This document shows positions 1 through 12,700 of a DNA stretch of 64,000 nt, piece by piece. The notes beneath the pieces were generated by a model. It saw nothing but the letters and a program-made list of their open reading frames with translations. It ran no database searches and was not told where the DNA came from. The DNA comes from Trema orientale (taxonomy: Eukaryota > Streptophyta > Magnoliopsida > Rosales > Cannabaceae). Positions within the stretch are counted from its first letter, which is position 1, and the number at the start of each line of letters is the position of its first letter. Location: contig JXTC01000154.1 of NCBI GenBank assembly GCA_002914845.1, positions 499,965-563,964 on the forward strand. The letters run 5' to 3'. The position numbers were made by a program, and so were the translations under genes.

Positions 1-1406
1 GTTAACTAAAAATTTTGATCACAGACCTTGTAGTCATGATATAAGGATAATAATCAAAATTTTTAGTCACGGACTTTCAGTCATGACATAAGGATAATAA
101 CATTCTTTTAATCATGAATTTTTTACTTTTTATCACAATTTTTATTGTCACTAAAAGTAAGATTTTTATAGTTGGCCGTAAATTTTCATGCTATGATGAA
201 AAAAAAGATTACAAGAAGTCTCACACCTCACACCTCTCTCAGACTCTGTGTATTCTCTCTTATTTGACTTACCCAACCTTGGTACCCTAATAACCTTTAT
301 ATAGAGGAAACAAAATTAGGACAACCGAAATACATATGTAGAATCTCAAAAATATATACCTCTTAATAATATAACTTTACTAGTAAAATTTAATTTACTT
401 GAGAGGCTTTTGCCCCCATGCCCCCCTCCCCCCTGAGAGGAGGGTTTACCACCCCCCTCAACCTTTGTGTCAACCTTACGAGGAAGGTTAATCCCTATAT
501 GAGTGCAACATATTTTGTCTTGGATAATATTTGCTGGTATAATTAGCTAGGTCCATACATCTAATACAAAACTAGGACTTTTATTTAATCAAAAATTTAA
601 ATTTTAGAATTACTCACATCTTGATCCAGTCAAAAATTTTTGACTATATTGAAAAGGGCAAAAGTGAAGCAGGTAATACCAGGAAGACAGCCGACATTGT
701 TTAACCAGTGTCGAAATTTTATCGGCTGAAGTTGAACCACCAGTTGAAACGGCCTATATTGATGGTCAAACTTAATCAAAAAATTTCAACTGCAGTCGAA
801 TGGAGGTACAAGCATGATTGAGATCAGTGGTGGTTGCAGGGTGTTATATGTGGCAGTGATAGCAAAAGCAGTTTGAGATTTATTAGAGAAGAATGTATTT
901 TACCGTTTATTAAGGAATAACATATATAAGTAATTTTAGACGTGTGATATGACAATAAGGGCTAGTTTTTAACATATTTATAAATGAATGTTTTTCATCA
1001 CGAGGGCCTTGATAGACCCGAAAATATAAACATAGCATATATACATACATAGGCCGGCCCCTCTAAGCGAGGAATTGAGAGGAAAATATAGGTTTTTTTT
1101 TTTTGTTTTATTTGAGTGAAAAATATAGGTTATTGTTAAGCTAGAAGAACCGTGGTCTTTTGTCATTCTTATATGGAAGTGCTAGCCAGACAACATGCGA
1201 ACATAAAAGGAATTTAGAGGACACTACTAGAGGTCATCAAATTAAGCTCTAATAATTGACACATAGTACTTCTACCTACGTACTATTAAATAAGAGAAAA
1301 ATATCTCTTTTGATTGAATATTTACTCTAATAGCTGATTCGTAGTTCAATATTTGTATTAGTCAGATTTGTTATTAAAATAAATGAGAGTTTGCTTTTAT
1401 TGAAAA

Positions 1407-1770
1407 GGGATAATTATAAAAAAATATCCTAAAGTTTGGATGTTTTATAATTTAAACTTTTAAGTTTGGACTTTGCAAAATAATACCCTGAGATTAAGAA
1501 TTTTTGAAAGTCAATACCCTGGACAGATTTTTTGACCAATTTTAAGAACAAAAAATAATAATATCCTCCATTAAAACTAAATTAATCCATATTATTCATC
1601 TTAATTTTGAGGATATTATTGTATTTTATCAGTTAAAATTATTCAAAAAGTCAACACATGGTATTAATTTTTAGAAATTCTTAATCTCAGGGTATTATTT
1701 TTCAGAGTCCAAACTTTAGGGTTTAAATTACAGAACACCCAAATCTCAAGATATTTTTTTGCAGTTATCC
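1407..1770. mobile_element. MITE family 1, copy a
   Basis: This element is about 364 bp with inverted ends: GGGATAATTATAAAAAAATA at the left, and GGATAACTGCAAAAAAATAT when the right end is read in reverse. The inner halves are also mirror-related (TTTGGACT and AGTCCAAA blocks). A 9-bp target duplication TATTGAAAA flanks it at 1398-1406 and 1771-1779. It has no coding capacity. Related copies lie at 22002, about 27120 and about 34976. An 8-9 bp duplication would suit a hAT- or Mutator-type element, but the superfamily is not settled. Confidence 0.8.
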
Positions 1771-2587
1771 TATTGAAAAATAGAAAACAGAGAAAAATAT
1801 ACATAGAGTACGTACTGCTAGAAAAAGTCAACTAAAAAAACCCGTCTAAATTTCACCAAATTACGCTTTACCACAAGCTTTTGATAATAGCATAAATATA
1901 AACATGTGTACATGGAACTGTTGCCCTCTTTAATAACAGAATATCGTCCAAAACAATTAAAGTTTTTTACTCTGTAAAGGCACTTTTTACCTTTGTTAGT
2001 TTCAAAATCCACCGGCCCGTGTGAAATTGCATTCTGAGAAAATTACCTTTTGGTCAACCAAATTTTTGCCAGATGCGAGTGAAGTTTGTATGCAAATTGA
2101 ATTTAATTATATATGGTATAATCTTTTCTATTATCAGAAATCATACTGCATGCAGTGTGTTAGCTAGGGATATAACTTTTGTTATAATCCCTTTTGTGAA
2201 ATGGACATAATTAATTGGAGGGTAAGAAAGTAATACACATTAGTTCTACGAAAAGTCTAACTTATTGATAGAAATGCATGGAAAATTCATATATATTCCA
2301 AAATACCGCTAAAGCAAATGTGTATATATATGTGCAATTTTATGTTCTAAATCATAACTGATCAACTAAGTTTTACAGTGACTTAAATAATGTTAATAGA
2401 ATCGGAAAAAGCATGTTAAATTTAAAATTATTTTGTACTTACTAATGGTATGTATTATTTGACTTTATGATCATCATCTTAATTTATTCCAACAGTTATA
2501 CTACAAATATTTGTCTCTGATCGGTTTGGTCAAGGGCTCTTGATTATGGATCTGAAAATTAAAGTGTATATATATATATATATATAT

Positions 2588-2757
2588 GAGCAATGCTATA
2601 AGGCACCACTGATGTCCAGCACCACAGTGACATGTTTGTCTATTACTGGATGATTTAATTAATGAACTGGGTCCCACATGGGTCCCACCTGAATTATAAG
2701 TATGATTAGTCAGTGACAAAGTGACACGTCATTGTGGTGCTGGGCACCAGTTATTCA
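2588..2757. mobile_element. Small hairpin MITE
   Basis: This 170-bp element has long imperfect inverted repeats. The left arm carries GGCACCACTG and CCAGCACCACAGTGACATGT. The right arm, read in reverse, carries CTGGTGCCCAGCACCACAAT and GACGTGTCAC. It begins GAGCAATGCTATA. It is non-coding, and the arms would fold into a strong hairpin. I could not define a target duplication. Confidence 0.65.
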
Positions 2758-2999
2758 TATTTATATATAGTTGACTATGGCCTGTACAGACATACATAAA
2801 TCAAAAATGGAATCTCTGTTAGAGTTGTGCAATGGATGTATTACACGTACTTCTAGTTGGAGTCAATATCATGAAGTCTCATCTTCGTTGACATTTAATA
2901 GATAATAATTTTTATGCCTTAAATATTTAGGAACGGAACTCTAGCCTTAATTAATATATATCGTGGTTGAGGATAATCCACGTGCGATCTCTAATTAAG

Positions 3000-3125
3000 T
3001 TGGATAGGTGCTAGCCCTAATTAATTTGGATAGATGCTGCTAACTGCTAGCCCTAATTAATTTGGATGGATGGATAGATGCTGCTAACTGCTAGCCCTAC
3101 TTAATTTGGATAGATGCTGCTAAAC
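3000..3125. repeat. Tandem repeat, about 3 copies
   Basis: A unit of roughly 40 bp containing GATAGATGCTGCTAACTGC, TAGCCCTAATTAATTTGGAT is repeated about three times with small indels, including an extra GGATGGAT run. It is non-coding. Confidence 0.75.
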
Positions 3126-6079
3126 TATGTGACGTGACACGTGATTTATCGTGTTTAATATCGGTAAATTAGAACTTATCACTAATAATATTATCAATTG
3201 TCACCAATTTAATGCTGTAAATCACTTTTCACATAAATTGTTATTAATAAAATGCGATAATAGACGGTATCCCAAATATTATCCATTTGGATAAGGAAAT
3301 AAATTAAATTCGTGAGTAAATTAAAATGATTACATCTATCAAACCTTACATGAGTTTTAGAGAAAACATTTATGTAGCCATAGATATATATTGACTCGGT
3401 AATATGTATAGTTTCCAAAATTTGGAAAGTTCAAAACTTGCAACAATTGCAATACTTTGATTATAGTTTTCAGTGTCGGTTGGAATATTCTTATCAAAAG
3501 TATATATTTGTGAGACTTCATTCTTTCTTGGAGAGCTATAAATATCTAGTATCTACCTTTAAAAAAATTTTAGTCGAGTACCCCAGCTGCGATCATACAT
3601 CATTTAGCATATGACATGCATACAGATCTTATAAGATTCCTCTTGAAATACGTTATACCGTCTTAATTAATTCTTTTTAAAAAAAATTATTCTTCTGGAG
3701 GTTTTTCCCCACTGAATTTTACTCTTAGTTTAAGGGTTTTAACAATATTGTATTAATGGAATGATGCTTTCTCATGAGTTGCATGCTCGTTGTTTGGCCA
3801 TTCTAGATTATTTCCCAAGGCTATTTTGGTTTTATGTTTCTAGACTATCATCTGTTGTCTTCTGCAAATATTATGTTCTTTAAGTTTATTAATGAATTTA
3901 GGGAGATTGGCATGGTTATTGTGGCAATCTAGTTGGAATGGTATATATGTGAGAGTTTTTTATATTTTTTGACATCTTTACACTTCTAATGATTAATTTC
4001 ATACGTATATATATGGAGTCCTTCCATCAGTTAATTAGAAAAGTTTAATGAACCAATGTCAGAAAACACTTATATATAGATATTTAAAGCGGAAAATTAT
4101 AGAATTCAAGTTTATATTAAGAAAAGTACATGATAAAACTTGTAGGCATGTATGTAGTCATATTTGGAATGATTAAACACAATGCTGAAATTTTTAACGA
4201 TAATTTTTAACTTCTAATGTTTTCTACTTGATCCCGTCAAACAAGAAACAAGATAGAGTTTAATAATATTTTCAGTTATTAAAGTTTATAACGATCAATA
4301 CAATTGAAGAGAAAATACTATATCTTACACGAAGCATTGACAAAATGGGTTTTCAATTGAAAAAGCAATGAAGAAAATAAAGTAAGTACTAAAAAGAACC
4401 AAAAGACTCACTCAAACAAATATGTTGATATGTATTTATATCTGATATGTTTCTCTTATTGGACCCCGCTTGATCACTACCACAACATGATCTCGCACGC
4501 GGATATGTTCCTTCAGTTGGATGCATTAATTTCACCAAACACAAGAAAAAATATTATAAATATAAATATGTGTATATGCTTGATCATCAAGCCTTAAGTA
4601 CTCTCTTCTAGTCTTTTATTTTCTTTTTTCTTTTCTTTTTTTTTTTTTTGTATTTATCTAGTATCATGGTCTTAAAGTTTGGTAAATATTTGTCATCAGT
4701 GATGACGTTTCCATTATAAAAATGAATTAAATATGTGCAATATTAGAGATCATATATATTCAAGTACTTCTAGTATATGTATTAAAAGAAACGTGGTTTT
4801 TTCTGTTGATAGTAAAATAACTGGATTGGTTACAATTTAGTCAAGCAAGATATATCCATTTCCTATTAAAATAAGGAAATAAAACAAAAGTAATTCATAA
4901 ACTAGGATATCATATTGTTTAGTCAAACCACGGGCATACAGACTTTCAATTAACTATAGGAAGAAATAGACTTAGGGGTGTAAATTAAGCACGTTTTTTT
5001 TATGTGGTGATATAATATTTGTCAAAGCTGAATTCCGTATGTGACAAGTAGTGGCTGAAAGCAACATCAATGAAAATGCAACGACCACTTGTTCACGAAA
5101 CAACTGTAACATTTTGGAGTTTATTCCACCTTTGTCATTTTCTTTTCATTATTAATAGTTGAGATTGAGGATTAGTTGAGGACTAAATGAAAGTAAATGT
5201 TGGATTATAAAGAAGTTTGGCAAACTTGTTTTGTTCAGTGTGCTGACAACAATATTATCTGCTAACTTGTGTCGAAAATCATCCCCAGTTTTTCTATGGT
5301 TTTAACTTATTATAGGAAAAAGAATTTTAAAAGAGTATAGAAAAGAGTTTAATATGTAATTAAAATACAAAAACCCTCCGATCGACATGAGATCTATAAA
5401 GAGCCTTATGTGATCACTTTTGAAATAACTTGGGTAATGTTGATGTGGATCGATCCAGAATTATAAGGTCATGCTAGCTAATTATAATTAAGCATGGATG
5501 ATTATATTTTCCACCAAGATGTTTTGGTGAATAAAGTGCACGGTTATCCACAAAAGAACTAGCCAGCACAGAAATGAAATTTTCCTGTGTCTAAACCATG
5601 TTTGATTAATATGCATGATGATTCGTCCTCATCATGATAAGTGATGTCATGACAAAAAATTCGTGGGTTGTATCTCCACGATATATATATAGTTACAGTA
5701 TTTGTTTCAGGACTTCTTAATTACACCGGAATTAATGGTGAACTTGATTTATGAGGTGATTTTCCATCAAAATCAATTACTAGATATTCATTTCTATTCA
5801 ATCTTTACAAGTAACTAAAATTTAAAAACAAAAATCACCAATGATAATCACTAAATATTGACGCTATATTTCATGCCTTCGTCCTCCATATATTATTTGT
5901 ATACATGATTAGTTTGTATATATATATATATATGAAATATTTTATATATGGGCATATACATACGGGGATAATAAGATATATATGAAGCCAATTTCATGCC
6001 ATGATATTATTATAATTATTATTAGTCATAATTAGTAGCGACTCATCTATAAGCATGGGCATATGTGATATAAATAAAT

Positions 6080-6325
6080 GGGCACCAATACAGTAGGTAT
6101 TTTTTTTTTTTTTTACCTATACATAGGTATCAATTTGACCAATGAAAAATTATAATGCACATTTTTTTAGAGTAAAAAGTAAGAGAGAAAAATAGCATTA
6201 ATGATACACGTCTTTTCATACACCTCATTATAGCTGTTAGATCACTATTAGATAATGATTTAACGACTAAAAAAAAATACTTACACATAGGTTAAAAAAA
6301 AAAAATACCTACTGGATTGGCAACC
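6080..6325. mobile_element. MITE family 2, copy A
   Basis: This element is about 246 bp. The ends are inverted: GGGCACCAATACAGTAGGTA at the left, and GGTTGCCAATCCAGTAGGTA when the right end is read in reverse. Each is followed by a T run and ACCTA. It has no coding content. Copy B at 8648-8866 lies in the opposite orientation inside intron 3 of the oxygenase gene. The target duplication is short or eroded, possibly TAAAT. Confidence 0.75.
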
Positions 6326-6895
6326 TAAATATATATATATATGTACACTCGTATATAATACATATGTTCTGAAATGATTTTGTGTAAGCAAATGTTAAGA
6401 TAAATGTGAGATCTAGGACATCTTTTTTGTTTTCTACACATATAAATACAGTAATTTAGAAGCTCATGTGAGTATCTTATATTGGGGGAGAAATAATTTT
6501 ATCTAACCATTTAAGCTCAATCACGCGATGGAAAATAAATTACAACTCTCCCTGTGGAATTTATATTATTTGTATAATTACCTAACTTTTTTAATGAATA
6601 AATATACCTATAATTACCTCAAACTTAAAAGAAGAAAATTAAACTAAAAAGTTTAGATTATCTTTATAATCAGTGTGTATATATATATATGCATACATGA
6701 TATACATATATATATGTATATCATATCTGAAACACGTATATATGATCTTGCATGAAACTTTATTACAAGAACCTGGAAATATATATATGTACATTAATTA
6801 ACCAGTTTCTCATCCGGATATTAATGACCCTGTAAAGCAGTCGATTATGTTAATATATTGTACAATAATTAATTTCTACAAATTAACCCCTATGT

Positions 6896-6955
6896 TATTA
6901 TTATTATTATTATAATAATAATAATAATTCTTATTATTATTATTATTATTATTTT
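6896..6955. repeat. Inverted ATT/AAT microsatellite
   Basis: A run of ATT triplets, then AAT triplets, then ATT triplets again can pair with itself. It lies about 50 bp upstream of the TATA box of the oxygenase gene, so its length may vary between alleles close to a promoter. Confidence 0.8.
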
Positions 6956-7000
6956 AGTATAAATAGTAATATTTTTCCGATCATATATCTCTCTCGGACC

Positions 7001-7010
7001 TCTATATAAG
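7001..7010 (+). promoter_or_regulatory. TATA box of oxygenase gene
   Basis: TCTATATAAG lies 62-71 bp upstream of the start codon at 7072. This is the usual distance for a plant TATA box with a transcript start near 7035 and a short leader. It is the only strong TATA motif correctly placed for this gene. Confidence 0.6.
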
Positions 7011-7071
7011 CATGCACTCATTCCGAGTATTCTCATGCACTTTTGCTTAAGCACTAAGTAATCAACAAGAA

Positions 7072-9707
7072 ATGGCATCATCATCACCCGAGTCAGGTTT
7101 TCAGATCTCTCACGACGATCATTCCCTAATGAGCGTTCAGGAACTTACCAAAAAGCCCTTGGTCTGTGTCCCACAGCAATATGTCCGTACAGATCGAGAG
7201 CCTGCTGCAACTTTCTCCAATAAGGCCGACCACAGCTTTCCAACAATCCCAACCATCGACATGAACAACTTATTACTGTCTGAAACCGCAGATTTCGAAC
7301 TCGAAAAGTTGCACTCTACTTGCAAAGATTGGGGCATCTTTCAGGTTCTTTCAATTTTTTTTTTCTTCATATATTGTTTAGAATTGATTTATAATTTGTA
7401 CATGAGAACTTGTATATATTTACGTTAACATATTATTTTATTAGCATAGATTAAAAGTCAATTGTATTTGTAGTTTTTTTTATAATTAAAATTATTGATA
7501 TACAGTTGGTGAATCATGGAGTTAGCCCTTCACTGTTAGAGAAGCTGAATCATGAGATTGAAGCTTTCTTTAAGCTTCCCATGGCGGAGAAACTCAAGTA
7601 CAAGATAAGACCAGGTGATACTGAAGGCTATGGAAGCATAGTCCGTACAGATGACCAAAAGCGTGACTGGGGTGATAGGATGTACATGATAACCAACCCT
7701 ATTACCAAGAAAAAACCACATCTCTTCCCAGAGCTCCCTTCATCCCTTAGGTACATAAATATCAATATGCATATATTTATCATGCGTTTATACTCTCATA
7801 TATATTGGAGAAATATTGAAAAACAATTTGATTCTTATTTGATCTGACTTTTAGAAATATGCTTTCTTGTATATCACAAAGTGCTACCTACTCACATAAT
7901 ATATAAAGAAAAAAAACAATACACACATATATGTTCTCATTTTTTGAATCATATGTTATAATTTTCAACAGGACCACACTAGAGTCTTACTTAGTGGACT
8001 TGGAAAAGCTTGCCATGACACTTTTTGTGTTGTTGGCAAAAGCTCTGAAAATAGAGAAAAAAATCATGGAAGAGTTATTTGAAGATGGGATGCGGTCAAT
8101 GAGGATGAACTACTATCCTCCATGCCCTCAGCCGGAGCTGGTTATCGGCCTTACACCTCACTCCGACGTCACCGGCATCACAATTCTGCACCAGATCACT
8201 GGACTTAATGGTCTCCAAATCAAGAAAGATGGAGTTTGGATTCCTGTGAACTTCATTCAAGATGCCTTTGTCGTGAACGTTGGGGATATTCTAGAGGTAT
8301 ACTTAATTTTCTATATAGTTAATCATCATCTCTTTCCAGTTCGATTAATTAGTAAAATTTAATTAGTCCAATATTACTAGGATATAGAAGAAATACGGTA
8401 TGCTTAATTTAAAGTCATAGTACATATTTTTAAGTACATAAGCAGTTAGCAATCATTTTCAGCTTTTAATTAAATTGTTTATTATTCTAAACATAGTAAT
8501 AATAATAATAATAATAATATATAGTCGACACGAGTAAGATATGAATACTCTCAAAAGAAATAATAAAAATGTACACATAGTTATAAATTTTACCTCTCAA
8601 ACTGACAAGGATTCCAAATGCACAAAATTATTCATATATATATATAAGTTGCCAATCTAGTAGGTATTTTTTTTTACCTACGTGTAAGTATTTTCTTTTT
8701 AGCCGTTGGACGGCTATAATAATGTGCATTAAAAAACGTGCATAATTAATACTATTTCTTTTTCTTACTTTTTAATATAAAAAATATATGCAAAAAAATT
8801 TTTTATGACCAAATTGATACCTATATATAGATTAAAAGGAAAAAAAAAAAAAAACCTATGGTACCCTTATATGTATCTTAGTTTTAATTTGCAAGAATAA
8901 TCATACAAATGTCGTGACCAGCGTGGATTCATATCCTCTTTTCCTTTTTTTTTTTTGTTAAGAATAGCCTCTTTTCCATTAAAATTAATTGTACCCCTTA
9001 CATATATTTTATTATATATGTAGTACTAAAATCAAAACGAGCTTCAATTTTTTTTATTAGTTGAACTTATCGATTTGAGATTGGGACACGTACGGTTTAG
9101 TATCTATATTGGTTAATTATAGCCAACATGCAAAGGTATATATAAACCTATATATTATGCCACCAAGATTGTGTTTATGTTTTTTTTTTTTAATAATACT
9201 TCTTATTCTCTAGGGTGTTTATTAATTAATTTTTTGAAGTTTTTCTACATAAGATATATATCTAGTTTTTATTGGACAAGAAGAAAAGTCGGTTGAATAT
9301 TATTTATTCTACTATAATGTTGTAATACGTTTATCTAATTTCCAATTAGTATATATAGGAATATGTATATATATATATAGTTATTTCACATGTTGCGAAT
9401 ATTGTATTGATTACTTCGTGCATGTGTTTAATTTTAGATTCTGAGCAACGGACTTTACAAAAGCATTGAACATCGAGTAATGGCGAACTCAAGCAAAGAG
9501 AGGATCTCACTTGCTGTGTTCGTCAACCCCACGTATGAGTCGGAGATTGGGCCACTGGCTAGTTTGGTTAGCCCACAAAATCCACCTTTATTTAAAAAGA
9601 TAGGAATGGAAAAGTACGTCAATGACTTCATCTCACGCCGCAAGCTTGATGGAAAGTCATACTTGGAGCAAATGAGGATAAAAAACACCAATAATAATAT
9701 TGCTTAA
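7072..9707 (+). CDS. SRG1-like 2OG-Fe(II) dioxygenase
   Basis: Exons 7072-7344, 7506-7750, 7972-8296 and 9438-9707 join in frame across GT-AG borders to give 370 residues, the usual length of the plant DOXC class. The N-terminal DIOX_N region covers roughly residues 55-165 (FPTIPTIDM, WGIFQLVNHGV). The catalytic double-stranded beta-helix holds the iron ligands H236 and D238 (PHSD) and H293 (IEHR). The 2-oxoglutarate pair is R303 and S305 (ERIS). All catalytic residues are intact. YYPPCPQPELVIGLTPHSD is typical of SRG1 and codeine-demethylase/norcoclaurine-synthase-like enzymes, soluble cytosolic oxygenases that hydroxylate or demethylate small metabolites. The substrate cannot be told from sequence. 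Intron 3 (1141 bp) carries a MITE. Confidence 0.92.
8648..8866. mobile_element. MITE family 2, copy B, in intron 3
   Basis: This 219-bp element begins GTTGCCAATCTAGTAGGTAT plus a T run, and ends with an A run then CCTATGGTACCC. It matches copy A (6080-6325) in the opposite orientation, for example the shared GACCAAATTGATACCTATA block. It lies wholly within intron 3 of the oxygenase gene and does not touch the splice sites. Confidence 0.75.
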
Positions 9708-12700
9708 TGCGGCCTATATGGAAAGATTAATCCTATATATAAAAAATAAATGTATCGTGGTTTGATGTTCGTGTTTCTACTTGCAATATTAATTGCGTGG
9801 CACATTATGGCTAGAGTCATATGTATATAAATAAGGGAAAATAATAACATGTATAATAAGTTGTAATGGTCGTGATCATGTTTCGGTTGATATTTATGTT
9901 CTAGTGCGCGGTGTGTACTTGTAAAAAGTTTGTGAAATCAATAAATTTGATATGATTAAATAAGAGAATATTAATGTATTAGTATTATTATTCGCCCATT
10001 CGTTATCTTTATGATAGTTAACAAAATACGGAGTCAGAATTAAAAGGCTAATGAGACTAACGGTACAATTTGGACTTTTTATGAAATATACTTGTAAAAA
10101 TTTGGCATAAATACGTGTGCACTGAAAATTCATGATTTCATTTTTTTTCCTTCAAACAAAATTAAAAATTTCATTTATGTATAATACAATTAATTTTTCC
10201 CTTCAAAAAAATACAATTAACTTTAAAAAAATACGTGTAATGAAAATAAAAATATAATTATATTTGTCACCTAATTTAATCTGATTGGGCATAAATTTAT
10301 TGGACGTAGATTAATTAACATTAAATATTCAAAATAAAATGAGTACGTAATACATATTTCATAAAGAATAACAAAATTGCTAACGAGGATATTTACAATC
10401 TTTATTCAATTTGACCTTGATTTACTAGAAATTATTGAACAATCGTGATTCTTGATGTGGATTCCATGGTTTTTGTTTTGTTTTTTTTGTATTAGTTATA
10501 CTTATACGCTCAGACAATTATAAGTGAATAATAAAATTAAATGCATATTATTTCAAAAGTGGATTCCACACGACAATTAGAATATAAACAATTGTGGTTA
10601 TCGAATTATGTGGGTTAGTCAGTTCAATTTTTGTAGTGCTACTTGCGCCTAGTTAATCAAATTCAATTTTACTTTTATTGTCGTTTTCCAAGACTATTGT
10701 CGTTTAGTATATATCATGGGCTTCTCCTCCCATGTACCCTTTCAACTCCATAATCAGCCAAGAATAATCCTAACATAGAATCAAATTATTAGCTTCAACA
10801 AGTAATCCGCGAATTCGATTGCCTTCAAAATCGTAATTTTTTCAGACACTATTATTTTGCGTATTTTAACTATAAATCCTTTCCATTTGATCAAATGGGA
10901 AAACAAAACTTGAATCCTTTTATTAAGAGACCAAATATGCAGACAAAATTCGAAGCCTTTTTCAGTCTTAAAGAAAATATATTTTGAAGAAAAAAAAAAT
11001 AAACTGGGAATAAGGTATGCATTAATTAAGTGGCACCCTTTCCTAGTTGCCATTTTGCTCGCTGCCGAGAGTGGTGATATTTTTCGCCTACTTAGATAAA
11101 AAATGTACATGTGGGCCACAAATCTCTATTATATTAGTATGATAATTTAACAGCTGGAGTAAGCATGGCATTTCCATTTTTCGTGTTTTCATCTAAAATT
11201 CTCCTTTAGTATATTTCTACCTTGAGATTTAGCAAAAACTATGTGATCATATTTGTAAAGATTATGGTTGATGTCTAATTATATACAACTTTCTTTCATG
11301 AAATATCATTCGAATGATTAGAATAAAAAGTTGAGGTCCAACTGTCTAACATACTCCCCTAATAAATATATACAAGAACAAAAAAAAAAGAAAAAAAAAA
11401 AAAGAAAGTCAAAACAATACTTTCTTTCGTGAAATATATCACTCGAATGATTAGAATAAAAAGTTAATAGGTCCATCTCTCTAACATACTAAAAACAAAA
11501 TTCTCTTTAGCATACATTTCAAGGTTCTTAGTCGACCAAATTAAATACCAAAATAAATAAAAACCTTTTAACTTAGTCATGAATAGTTGAAATTTCTTGC
11601 TGTAAACCAAGGAAACATAATCAATTTGAAACACGTTTTCATTATTGTATGTATGATATTTCAAAAGTATTAAAGATCATACAAAGCGTTGACCAAAGGA
11701 TTTTCAATAACAAAAAGGGACACATAAGCAAATTAATAAGAATAATGATAATTATATTACTTAGAATAGACTCATCACTCAAAAACACATATAACAAGTT
11801 TAATTTTACTGTTGCGGCACGCAAACCACAACGCATACCCTACACACGAATCTGCCACCCTAAATATTCGTGATATGTGTGATCACTATAACAAGCCTTC
11901 ACTGCCTCTTATTGATGAGAATTCATAAGTGAATAAATATTAGTGTATTAGCCATCATCCATGACGTTTCCATACATAGAAATTTCAAGTATTCTGGTAT
12001 CTATATACTGGGGTCTCAATAATAAGAATTAAGAAAAGTGGTCCCATATATATCCTAATAAAAATAATTAAAACATTATAATTGATAGAAAATCCACCAG
12101 GTACGCCTGCTAAGACATCTATGGCGGTGCCGGTTGGAATAGTCTAAGTAGGCACCAGTCTAAGATTCACCAGGATTCACATTAATAATCCAGTTCCATA
12201 TGAACTCACACCTTCCATGTTCCTAGTCACAATCTCCAAGGCTCAATCATGATTAAGCTATTCACCACTCATGGTTTCCGTGGTTGTTACGTAGTGATAC
12301 TCAAATATCCACGACTATTCTGCAGCTCAAGAACTTCGATCTAGATATAGAGAAACCTTACCAGAGAATTGGATAGGATAATCATATATCATTTTTTTTC
12401 TCCCGATAATCATATATCATTTGGTTAATCAGAATAAATACACAATGTTCTCATTAAGTTATGACATTTTTCTTTTTCAGATTTTTCCTAATAATGAGGT
12501 AGGTCGCATTCCTACTAGGGGTGACCCTAAAAGAAAATTTCAATAATAATAAGAAACTTATGTATGGTTCTTTCTGTATTGACATACAGCACACAAACTA
12601 CTTTACCACAACATAGTAAAGCTAGCTAGATATATATCCATTAATTTGTTGCAAATTAATCAAGGACCTAAGGTAACTAGCTAGGAACTAGAAAGATCAT

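Larger units (their letters stand above)
1..6890. other. Gene-free AT-rich region
   Basis: No reading frame here has a recognisable domain or a credible exon chain on either strand. Visible contents are a two-copy direct repeat of about 48 bp at 9-101, a C-rich patch near 414-465, MITEs (separate entries at 1407, 2588 and 6080), a three-copy tandem repeat at 3000-3125, and many short AT runs. The stretch 640-880 is less AT-rich but encodes nothing I recognise. Confidence 0.6.
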
